A stretch of 8,618 nucleotides of DNA from Desulfobacterales bacterium (GTDB lineage: Bacteria; Desulfobacterota; Desulfobacteria; Desulfobacterales; 4be13): contig JAOZLU010000283.1 of the NCBI GenBank assembly GCA_029934695.1, positions 1 to 8,618 on the forward strand. Direction: 5' to 3'. A program made the translations under genes and the position numbers. Each line of letters opens with the position of its first letter. Within the stretch, counting starts at the first letter, position 1. Positions 1 through 5,506 of this stretch are shown here, piece after piece. Under the pieces are notes generated by a model that had not been told where the DNA came from, did no database searches, and worked only from the letters and a program-made list of their open reading frames with translations.

Positions 1-14
1 CACATATTGTCACA

Positions 15-94
15 GGAGTGCAAAAATGAAGCGAAGCGTAATTTTTGCATTTATGCATACAGCAAGAATTTCGCTGCGCTCATTCTTGCACTCC
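15..94. repeat. Paired palindromic (REP/BIME-like) repeat, family A copy 1
   Basis: An outer inverted repeat (GGAGTGCA 15-22, TGCACTCC 87-94) encloses two hairpins. Hairpin one pairs GCAAAAAT (20-27) with ATTTTTGC (41-48); hairpin two pairs GCAAGAAT (62-69) with ATTCTTGC (82-89). The two arms are inverted copies of one unit, and their stems differ by a matched A/G and T/C change that keeps pairing. The loops share a GCGNAGCG-like core. The repeat lies at the 3' end of the kinase gene and contains its TGA. It could act as an mRNA 3' structure. A diverged second copy is at 1860-1930. Confidence 0.75.
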
Positions 95-247
95 TTCTTC
101 TCCTTCTGCTTCCTCAGAAATGTCTGATTCGCAATTAAAAACAATGCTTACCGCCGTTCCCCGGTCCGGATGACTGTCAATTGACAGTACGCCGCCTTCC
201 AATTTCGTCAGAAGTTCTGAAATAATCAGCCCCAGCCCTGTCCCCTG
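80..247 (-). pseudogene. C-terminal remainder of the REC-histidine kinase, downstream of the in-frame TAG
   Basis: Reading on in the same frame past the TAG at 248-250 gives 55 codons. They begin QGTGLGLIIS, the G2 box of the histidine-kinase ATPase domain, continue through GGVLSIDSHPDRGT, a typical HATPase C-terminal strand, and end at TGA (80-82). There is no frameshift, so a single CAG-to-TAG transition explains the break; relatives usually carry two Gln before the G-x-G-L-G-L box. The full frame 80-1276 would give a protein of 398 residues. The acidic tail (EEAEGEEGVQE) and the TGA come from the edge of the palindromic repeat at 15-94. This could be a pseudogene, a sequencing error, or a suppressed or read-through amber; the sequence alone cannot decide. 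Confidence 0.8.
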
Positions 248-1276
248 CTACTCATGCTGTTTCCGCTCAAACTGCATATACCCGCCGATATTGGCAATCT
301 GCTCCTTTGTCATTCCGCGTCCCTGATCCAAGACAGTGAGAACGCACAGGTTGGCGTTTACTGTTGACCTGATTCGCACGGGTGTCCCCGCGGGAGAGAA
401 TTTTAAGGCATTATCAAGGAGTTCTGTGACTATTTTTTCAAGGTTTTTTGGTGAAATCCGGATATCAGCGTCAACGAGTTCCAGTTCCAAATCCTCCTGA
501 CGTTCAAGCTCTTCAGCTTTTTGCCGGGCAATGGAAGCGATAATGCGGTCGGAGTCAGCAGAAGTTTCTCTTTGCCACGTTTTTCTGTCGCCGGAGGCAT
601 ATTTCAGCAGCTTCAGATTTGCGTATAGCAGCGAATTCTCCACAAGCCGGTTCAGGCGAAGACCTCCCTGGTAAATTTCATTCCCATATTCAACAACTTT
701 TTCCGGTTTCAGCACCCTTTTGGGGTTGATGAAAAATCCGGCAAATCCGATAATTGCATTCAGCGGGGTCCGTAATTCATGGGGCAGGGAAATGCTGAGA
801 TTCAGGCGCAGATCTTCCATCAATTTCCGCTCCCGTTCAAGGGATTCCTGCAACGCTTCATTTTTCACCTGAAGATCATTTTTCAACCTTTGAATTATCA
901 AATGCGCCCTGATACGCGCCAAAATTTCCTCAAGCTGAAACGGTTTGGTAATATAATCCACCGCTCCTGCTTCAAACCCTCTGACTTTATCAGTGATTTC
1001 TGAAAGTGCTGTCATAAAAATTATCGGAATATCTTCTGTCTTATTATTAGCTTTTAATCGCTTGCAGGTTTCAAATCCATCAAGCCCGGGCATAAGAATG
1101 TCCAAAAGGATGATGTCCGGCATCTTTTCTTCAAGCAGCTCAATTGCGTCCTGTCCGCTCTGAGCCACCAGGGGGGTAATCCCGAGTTCGCTTAAATAGT
1201 CGAAAAGCACACCCAGATTTTCCGGGTTGTCATCAACTATCAAAATGACTGCCCCTTGTATTTCTTCAATATTCAT
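248..1276 (-). CDS. REC-histidine kinase (response regulator fused to HisKA/HATPase), ended early by an amber codon
   Basis: Soluble two-component protein, probably a phosphorelay kinase. Counted from the ATG at 1276, residues about 8-125 form a receiver domain with acidic pair D15/D16, phospho-acceptor D59 (in LLDILMPG), T89 and K111 (in TKPF). A short coiled linker (130-160) leads to a HisKA H-box with H166 in PHELRTPLN. The ATPase domain shows an N-box (ELLDNALKF, N289) and a G1 box (DQGRGM, 317-322). The frame stops at TAG (248-250) after residue 342, just before the G2 box, so the product would lack the ATP lid and probably cannot bind ATP normally. There is no signal peptide or membrane segment. 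I chose the start at 1276 because GGAG (minus strand, 1284-1287) sits 7 nt upstream and the receiver fold begins at once; an in-frame ATG at 1360 would add 28 residues unlike the family. Its partner is unknown, and no output-regulator gene is adjacent. Family assignment is firm; whether it functions is doubtful. Confidence 0.85.
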   Translation of the reverse strand: MNIEEIQGAVILIVDDNPENLGVLFDYLSELGITPLVAQSGQDAIELLEEKMPDIILLDILMPGLDGFETCKRLKANNKTEDIPIIFMTALSEITDKVRGFEAGAVDYITKPFQLEEILARIRAHLIIQRLKNDLQVKNEALQESLERERKLMEDLRLNLSISLPHELRTPLNAIIGFAGFFINPKRVLKPEKVVEYGNEIYQGGLRLNRLVENSLLYANLKLLKYASGDRKTWQRETSADSDRIIASIARQKAEELERQEDLELELVDADIRISPKNLEKIVTELLDNALKFSPAGTPVRIRSTVNANLCVLTVLDQGRGMTKEQIANIGGYMQFERKQHE

Positions 1277-1283
1277 ACGTTGT

Positions 1284-1287
1284 CTCC
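1284..1287 (-). promoter_or_regulatory. Ribosome binding site of the kinase gene
   Basis: GGAG on the minus strand with a 7-nt spacer to the ATG at 1276. It decides between this start and the upstream ATG at 1360. Confidence 0.65.
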
Positions 1288-1385
1288 GATATGTTTTTCC
1301 TGCCAACTTTTGAGCTGACGGTCCGATGTTTGATTTTATTTCAGTGCCGTGAGCCTCCACCTGTCATTCCGGGCAGCCACACTGC

Positions 1386-1483
1386 TCCTGCGGGATTGCC
1401 AAATCCCGCAGGAATGTGGCCCGGATTTGCCAATCCGGGCCGGGCAGCATTGTGGACGTGGCCCGAATTTGGCAATCTTGGCC
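1386..1483. repeat. Three tandem hairpins with a shared TTGCCAA-type loop
   Basis: Hairpin 1 pairs 1386-1397 with 1402-1413 (12 bp perfect, loop GCCA). Hairpin 2 pairs 1418-1427 with 1432-1441 (10 bp perfect, GGCCCGGATT/AATCCGGGCC, loop TGCC). Hairpin 3 (1460-1469 with 1474-1483, loop TGGC) is degenerate, with four GC pairs at the base and three AT pairs near the loop. All three centre on an ATT-loop-AAT core. They lie in the 5' region of the kinase gene. None is followed by a T-run on either strand, so a simple terminator is unlikely. Confidence 0.75.
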
Positions 1484-1859
1484 GAGCCGTATGGTGGATG
1501 GGCAACATGGTGAACGGGCAGGCAACAATATCCTTAATATATAACAAAAATTCCCTATCCCAAAATTATTACGATTTTAATACCAGACTGATAAATAAAT
1601 ATCAAGTTGATACAATATTTGAATGACAACTGAACTCATTATCTAAAATGACATGAATGAATCTTAAATAAAGTTTTCAACATATTTTTAAACAAAATGT
1701 GAAAGAGTCAGATCATGCAAATCAGCACCACGAAAATATTGCCACTCCTGTTTTTACCCCACAAATTGAATTTTTTTGATTTACCTTCCATTTTTGATAG
1801 CATTTTTTTCACTAATGAATTATCTTGATGGTGATTATAAAAAGTTCAAGCTCTGAATT

Positions 1860-1930
1860 GGAGTGCAAGAATAGAGTGGAGCGGTTTTTTGCAATGGGGA
1901 GCGGAGGCAAAAAACCGTTGAGTTCACTCC
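1860..1930. repeat. Paired palindromic repeat, family A copy 2
   Basis: An outer inverted repeat (GGAGTG 1860-1865, CACTCC 1925-1930) encloses an 11-bp perfect stem (CGGTTTTTTGC 1882-1892, GCAAAAAACCG 1907-1917) with a 14-nt loop carrying GGAGCGGAG. The left edge GGAGTGCAAGAAT matches the unit at 15-94, so both belong to one family, diverged in the stem. It lies about 115 bp upstream of the protease start. Confidence 0.7.
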
Positions 1931-1966
1931 GAATCTGTGTGATCTTGGAACTGATGATTACATGTA

Positions 1967-1985
1967 AACAATTTGCAAAATTGTT
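1967..1985. promoter_or_regulatory. Perfect dyad upstream of the M16 protease gene, possible operator
   Basis: AACAATTT (1967-1974) and AAATTGTT (1978-1985) form an 8-bp perfect inverted repeat around a 3-nt centre, 59 nt before the start codon. Position and size suit a dimeric regulator site, but no known consensus is matched and no regulator gene is in the window. AT-rich dyads also arise by chance. Confidence 0.3.
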
Positions 1986-2033
1986 CTGCATGAAAACACA
2001 CTTGGCAAAATATTATGTATAAATTTATAACAC

Positions 2034-2037
2034 GAGG
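2034..2037 (+). promoter_or_regulatory. Ribosome binding site of the M16 protease gene
   Basis: GAGG with a 7-nt spacer to ATG 2045. It supports this start over the in-frame ATG at 2015, which would put ten polar residues ahead of the signal peptide. Confidence 0.65.
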
Positions 2038-2044
2038 TCAGATT

Positions 2045-4942
2045 ATGAAGAAAAAAGTTTATCCCCTGCGTTGTCTTATCTTTCTTGTCATCATTGCTCC
2101 GCTCACCTTGACAAAAACGCTGCCAGTTGCATGGGCAAAAGTGCCTGCCCCCTGTCTTTCAACCCTGTGGCCCCATGAAAAAAGTGATCTTTTGCCGGAT
2201 CCGGACCTGATTTTTGGCAAACTTCCCAACGGGATTCGGTATGTGCTTATGGAAAATCATGAACCCAAAGACAGGGTAAGCCTGCATCTGAATGTCCAAG
2301 CCGGCTCCCTGAATGAAAGCGATGATCAGCAGGGCCTGGCACATTTTCTGGAACACATGCTGTTCAACGGGTCTGAACACTTCCCGCCCGGTGAGCTGGT
2401 GAAATATTTCCAGTCCATCGGCATGGCCTTCGGGAATGACGCGAATGCCCACACCGGATTTGCCGAAACAGTTTATGATGTGCTGCTGCCCACCGGAAGC
2501 AAAGAAAATATTGAAAAAGGACTTCTGGTCATGAAAGATTATGCCCGGGGTGCTCTGCTTCTAAAATCAGAAATTGATCGGGAGCGGGGAATTATTCTGG
2601 CAGAAAAGCGGACCAGGAATTCCGTGGGATACAGAACCTACATTTCTTCCATGAAATTTGTGTTTTCCGGCTCCAAAATTACCCAAAGGCTGCCCATCGG
2701 AATCGAAGAGGTCATCACCAAGGCGGATCGCAGACTTTTGAAAGACTATTATGATGCCTGGTACCGACCGGAAAACATGATACTAATCATGGCCGGTGAT
2801 TTTGATGCCGGACTGGCTGAATCTCTCATAAAATCAGCATTTTCAGAAATAGTTCCCGATACAGATCCCCAGGCCTGCCCGGATATGGGAAAGGTTCAGC
2901 ATGAGGGGATAAAAACCTTTTACCATTTTGAAGAAGAAGCTGGCAACACAAGAACGTCCGTTCAGGTTGTCTGGAATACGGAACCGAAACCTGACAGCCT
3001 GTCCTTTCAGAAGGAGATTCTGACGCAATATATCGCGGACAGCATTATGAACAATCGTCTGGAAGCCATGATCGAAAAGCCGGACAATCCCTTTACTTCC
3101 GCGACGATATATTCGGGCGTTTTCCTGAACCGCCTGGGCTATGCAAAGCTGTCGGCCCGATCTGCGCCTGAAAACTGGAAGGACGTACTCGCCCTTTTGG
3201 AGCAGTCTCTCCGTCAGGCCATTGCCTTCGGATTCTCAGCATCAGAACTGGACCGGGTCAGAAAAGATTTTCTGGCGGACATGGACGCGGCTGTTCTGGA
3301 GAAAGATACCCGTGACAGTTCCGGATTATCCAGTATGATCATAGATAATCTGAATGATGACAAAGTGTTCCAGTCCCCGGAACAGGATAAGGCATTGTAC
3401 GCGCCCTTTATCAAATCCCTGACCGTCCCACAGGTCAATGACGCGTTTGCAAGCCTGTGGGATCGCAACCACCGGCTCATACTGGTCACGGGAAATGCAC
3501 ACATCAAAGACAAAACACCTGAGACTGTCATACGGGCAGTCTTTGATGAATCCGCGAAAAAGGAAGTGACAGCACCTGTGCGGGAGCAGACCGTCAGATT
3601 TCCCTATCTTCCTGAGCCTGAAACCCCCGGGCAAATGCTTCAGCGGACTGAAATTTTTGATCTCGGAATCGAACAGATTGATTTTGAAAATGGTGTCCGG
3701 CTGAATCTGAAAAAGACCGATTTCAAGAAAAATGAAGTTGTCGCCACCATAAACTTCGGTTTCGGAAGAAAAACCGAACCGCTCCCGGGCCTTGCCATTC
3801 TTGCGGAATCAGTTATAAACAAGAGCGGCCTGGGTGGTCTCACAAGAAATGAACTGGATCGCGCCCTGGCCGGAAAAAAGACAGGGGCGTGGTTTGATGT
3901 GAAGGAAGGCAGCTTTATGCTCAGGGGGGAAACCATCTCTGAAGAAATTCCTCTTTTGTTTCAACTGCTTTATGCCTGCTTCAGAGACCCCGGATACAGA
4001 GAAGAGGCATACAGTCTGGTCATGCAGCAGTTTGAGCAAAGATATAAGCGATTTTCCCATTCTGTCGAAGGGGCCATGATACTGTTCGAGAAACGCTTTC
4101 TGACAGGAGGAGACACCCGTTTCGGCCTGCCACCGTATGAGACATTCCAAAAGCTTACGCTGGCCCAGGTCCGCGAATGGATTGAGCCGCTCAGAAACAG
4201 CCGGCTGGAAATTTCAGTGGTCGGAGATTTTGATCCTGAAACCGTGAAAAACCTTGCTGCCCGGTATTTCGGATCCCTGCCACCTCAAAAGGAAGTTCAG
4301 GCTAAAAAGGAATCATTGGAATTTCCAGCAGGAGAGAATCTTACAATTCGGGTGAAAACCACCATTGACAAGGGAAAGGCCGTCATCGCCTGGCCCACCG
4401 AGGACTTCAGCGATATTCAGCAGGTACGCCGGCTTTCCGTACTGGGTCATGTTTTTGCCGACCGTCTCCGGGAAGAGATACGGGAAAAACTCGGGGCGAC
4501 CTATTCTCAGTACGCCTACAACAAATCAAGCCGGACATACAAGGGATACGGCGTGTTTCGCAGTGTGCTTTCCATTGATCCTGAAATGGCTGAGAAAATT
4601 GTAACGGAAGTCAGACGGATCGCGTCCGACCTTGCGACAAAAGGCGTAACTCAGGACGAACTCAGTCGGGCCATAAAGCCGGTTCTCACCAGCATAAAGG
4701 ACATGATGCGGACTAATGAATACTGGCTGAACACCGTGCTGAACCGTTCCGTGCGTCGCCCAGAACAGCTTGACTGGAGCCGGTCCATACAGAAGGATTA
4801 CGCAGCCATCACCGTTCAGGATATATCTGAACTCGCAAAAATCTATCTTGACAATGAAAAAGCTGCGACAGTCATCATTGTGCCTGATGCTGAAGTGGAA
4901 AGTAAAGACATATCAAGGTTGCAGATCAGGACGGACAACTGA
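2045..4942 (+). CDS. Exported M16 family zinc metallopeptidase (pitrilysin/PqqL-like)
   Basis: Zinc-dependent peptidase predicted to act outside the cytoplasm, probably in the periplasm, where relatives such as E. coli PqqL degrade peptides or small proteins. At 965 residues it is close to PqqL-type length (about 930). Residues 1-31 look like a Sec signal peptide: basic KKK start, hydrophobic LIFLVIIAPLTL, and a possible cleavage after AWA. The N-terminal M16 domain has the inverted zinc motif HFLEH (H100, E103, H104), with the third ligand E180 exactly 76 residues beyond H104, as in active M16 enzymes. After a long linker comes a second M16 half (about 540-965) with the expected R813 and Y820 pair in REKLGATYS, which binds substrate in the family. 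The catalytic residues are complete, so the enzyme should be active. It stands alone: diverging from the kinase, followed by a methyltransferase relic, with no evident operon. Substrate unknown; the family call is secure, the PqqL subgroup less so. Confidence 0.93.
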   Translation: MKKKVYPLRCLIFLVIIAPLTLTKTLPVAWAKVPAPCLSTLWPHEKSDLLPDPDLIFGKLPNGIRYVLMENHEPKDRVSLHLNVQAGSLNESDDQQGLAHFLEHMLFNGSEHFPPGELVKYFQSIGMAFGNDANAHTGFAETVYDVLLPTGSKENIEKGLLVMKDYARGALLLKSEIDRERGIILAEKRTRNSVGYRTYISSMKFVFSGSKITQRLPIGIEEVITKADRRLLKDYYDAWYRPENMILIMAGDFDAGLAESLIKSAFSEIVPDTDPQACPDMGKVQHEGIKTFYHFEEEAGNTRTSVQVVWNTEPKPDSLSFQKEILTQYIADSIMNNRLEAMIEKPDNPFTSATIYSGVFLNRLGYAKLSARSAPENWKDVLALLEQSLRQAIAFGFSASELDRVRKDFLADMDAAVLEKDTRDSSGLSSMIIDNLNDDKVFQSPEQDKALYAPFIKSLTVPQVNDAFASLWDRNHRLILVTGNAHIKDKTPETVIRAVFDESAKKEVTAPVREQTVRFPYLPEPETPGQMLQRTEIFDLGIEQIDFENGVRLNLKKTDFKKNEVVATINFGFGRKTEPLPGLAILAESVINKSGLGGLTRNELDRALAGKKTGAWFDVKEGSFMLRGETISEEIPLLFQLLYACFRDPGYREEAYSLVMQQFEQRYKRFSHSVEGAMILFEKRFLTGGDTRFGLPPYETFQKLTLAQVREWIEPLRNSRLEISVVGDFDPETVKNLAARYFGSLPPQKEVQAKKESLEFPAGENLTIRVKTTIDKGKAVIAWPTEDFSDIQQVRRLSVLGHVFADRLREEIREKLGATYSQYAYNKSSRTYKGYGVFRSVLSIDPEMAEKIVTEVRRIASDLATKGVTQDELSRAIKPVLTSIKDMMRTNEYWLNTVLNRSVRRPEQLDWSRSIQKDYAAITVQDISELAKIYLDNEKAATVIIVPDAEVESKDISRLQIRTDN

Positions 4943-5174
4943 TCGCCACAGCCCAGGTCTTGGCCTATTGCACGGGAAAACCGATTCCCTTTCTCTGAAA
5001 AGCAGAGTTGAAACTGAGAAATGACATGAGAAACAACAATTATCAATGGAACGCCGCTGATTATGCTGAGAATTCTTCTGCACAGTTTGAATGGCACAGG
5101 AAATTAGGGATTGGCCGGCTGGATCAGAACTGCATGGCTCCTTTACACAGCAAGAGTTCCTGAGAATCTCAGGG

Positions 5175-5182
5175 AATCATTT
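5175..5182. repeat. Target site duplication, left copy
   Basis: AATCATTT directly abuts the left inverted repeat and is repeated at 5362-5369 after the right one. A preceding G in both places could make it 9 bp (overlapping the terminal repeat on the right). It is coding sequence of the relic (E-S-F codons). Confidence 0.75.
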
Positions 5183-5361
5183 CTGATTATAACGCTTTTA
5201 GGGGAGGCCTGAAATCAGCCCTGCATCGCACCTTTTTAACCACAAAGGACACAAAGGGGGCACAAAGCTTGAACCCGGGGCACAAAGCTCAGACCTGCAC
5301 GTTCAGGCCGGATATGTCTGAGGGCAGGTGCGGGAGTCTCCCCTGAATCCGTTATAATCAG
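5183..5361. mobile_element. MITE-like non-autonomous element with terminal inverted repeats and target duplication
   Basis: The ends are CTGATTATAACG (5183-5194) and its exact complement CGTTATAATCAG (5350-5361). Similarity continues inward: after five mostly variable bases both ends read AGGGGAG, giving about 24 bp of imperfect terminal repeat. The 179-bp body has no coding capacity and carries four CACAAAG repeats. The flanks carry a direct duplication of AATCATTT (5175-5182 and 5362-5369), or 9 bp counting a G at 5174 and 5361. The element splits a methyltransferase relic, and removing it plus one duplicate rejoins the frame (RESF-ISDIV). No transposase is present, so it would be moved in trans. 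An 8-9 bp duplication occurs in several IS families; I cannot name the parent. Confidence 0.8.
5241..5287. repeat. Short direct repeats CACAAAG (four copies) inside the MITE
   Basis: CACAAAG occurs at 5241, 5250, 5261 and 5281 with spacers of 2, 4 and 13 nt, the last spacer containing CCCGGGG. A related CRCAGAG series follows the same terminal repeat at 8519-8556, so this is part of the element family's body. Confidence 0.65.
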
Positions 5362-5369
5362 AATCATTT
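5362..5369. repeat. Target site duplication, right copy
   Basis: Identical to 5175-5182 and directly following the right inverted repeat. The methyltransferase relic frame resumes through it. Confidence 0.75.
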
Positions 5370-5506
5370 ATCTCTGACATTGTTGACGCATATCTTGACA
5401 TTTGCCCGACCGACAGAGACGGATGTATCCATGTCCAGATGATGCGTCTTGAAGTTGAAGCGATCTCGGAGTGCGGAAATTGTTTGAGACCGTTTGCGAA
5501 TGCCTC

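Larger units (their letters stand above)
1277..2044. other. Divergent intergenic region without a credible gene
   Basis: These 768 bases separate the minus-strand kinase from the plus-strand protease. Nearest the kinase is a GC-rich block with three tandem hairpins (1386-1483). About 1520-1860 is AT-rich with no hairpin or coding signal that I can support. Then come a palindromic repeat (1860-1930) and a perfect dyad (1967-1985) before the protease start. Short open frames here run through the hairpins or repeats and match no family I recognise. No clear sigma-70 promoter with good boxes and spacing was found for either gene. Confidence 0.6.
5026..5465 (+). pseudogene. Relic of a class I SAM-dependent methyltransferase (trans-aconitate methyltransferase-like), internally deleted and interrupted by a MITE
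   Basis: ATG 5026 opens MRNNNYQWNAADYAENSSAQFEW, the characteristic N-terminus of this methyltransferase family. A one-base shift at 5094 continues it as AQE, as in relatives (SSAQ-EWAQEL). From 5108, in a third frame, comes GLAGWIRTAWLLYTARVPENL, the family C-terminal region, ending RESF at 5182. The frame resumes after the inserted element at 5361 as ESFISDIVDAYLD, then DGCIHV and RLEVEA near 5462, which is the family's usual end. The central part, including the SAM-binding Gly-rich loop (some 170 residues by my memory of the family), is absent with a junction near 5100-5110, so the gene is dead. The original stop is gone; the frame runs on to TAA 5538-5540, antisense to the aconitase 3' end. 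Family assignment rests on remembered consensus and is strong at both ends; specificity for trans-aconitate is only a guess. Confidence 0.8.
4943..5506. other. Convergent region between the M16 gene and acnA
   Basis: No intact gene lies here. The first 83 bases after the protease stop show only a weak 5-bp hairpin (4993-5007) without a T-run. The rest is the methyltransferase relic and the MITE inside it; about 5466-5506 is unassigned. I found no convincing intrinsic terminator for either convergent gene. Confidence 0.6.

Noticed and set aside
248..250. TAG as a genuine pyrrolysine codon
   Set aside because: The site aligns with a Gln of the kinase G2 region, not with a known pyrrolysine protein, and no pyl genes are visible; kept only as a possible read-through mechanism.
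1277..1360. 28-residue N-terminal extension of the kinase from an ATG at 1360
   Set aside because: The receiver domain starts at the ATG at 1276, which has a good ribosome binding site; the extension matches no domain.
1341..1547. Minus-strand open frame through the tandem hairpins, and an overlapping plus-strand one (1291-1626)
   Set aside because: The protein sequences are translations of the hairpin repeats and show no family features.
1825..2022. Plus-strand 65-codon open frame upstream of the protease
   Set aside because: It spans the palindromic repeat and dyad, with no ribosome binding site or recognisable product.
2015..2044. Ten-residue extension of the M16 protease
   Set aside because: It would bury the signal peptide start; GAGG is correctly spaced for 2045.
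4993..5007. CTCTG-AAAAG-CAGAG hairpin after the protease as a terminator
   Set aside because: The stem is only 5 bp and no T-run follows.
5241..5287. CRISPR-like spaced repeats (CACAAAG series)
   Set aside because: Repeats are 7 nt with irregular spacers of 2-13 nt inside a MITE-like element; there is no array geometry and no cas gene.
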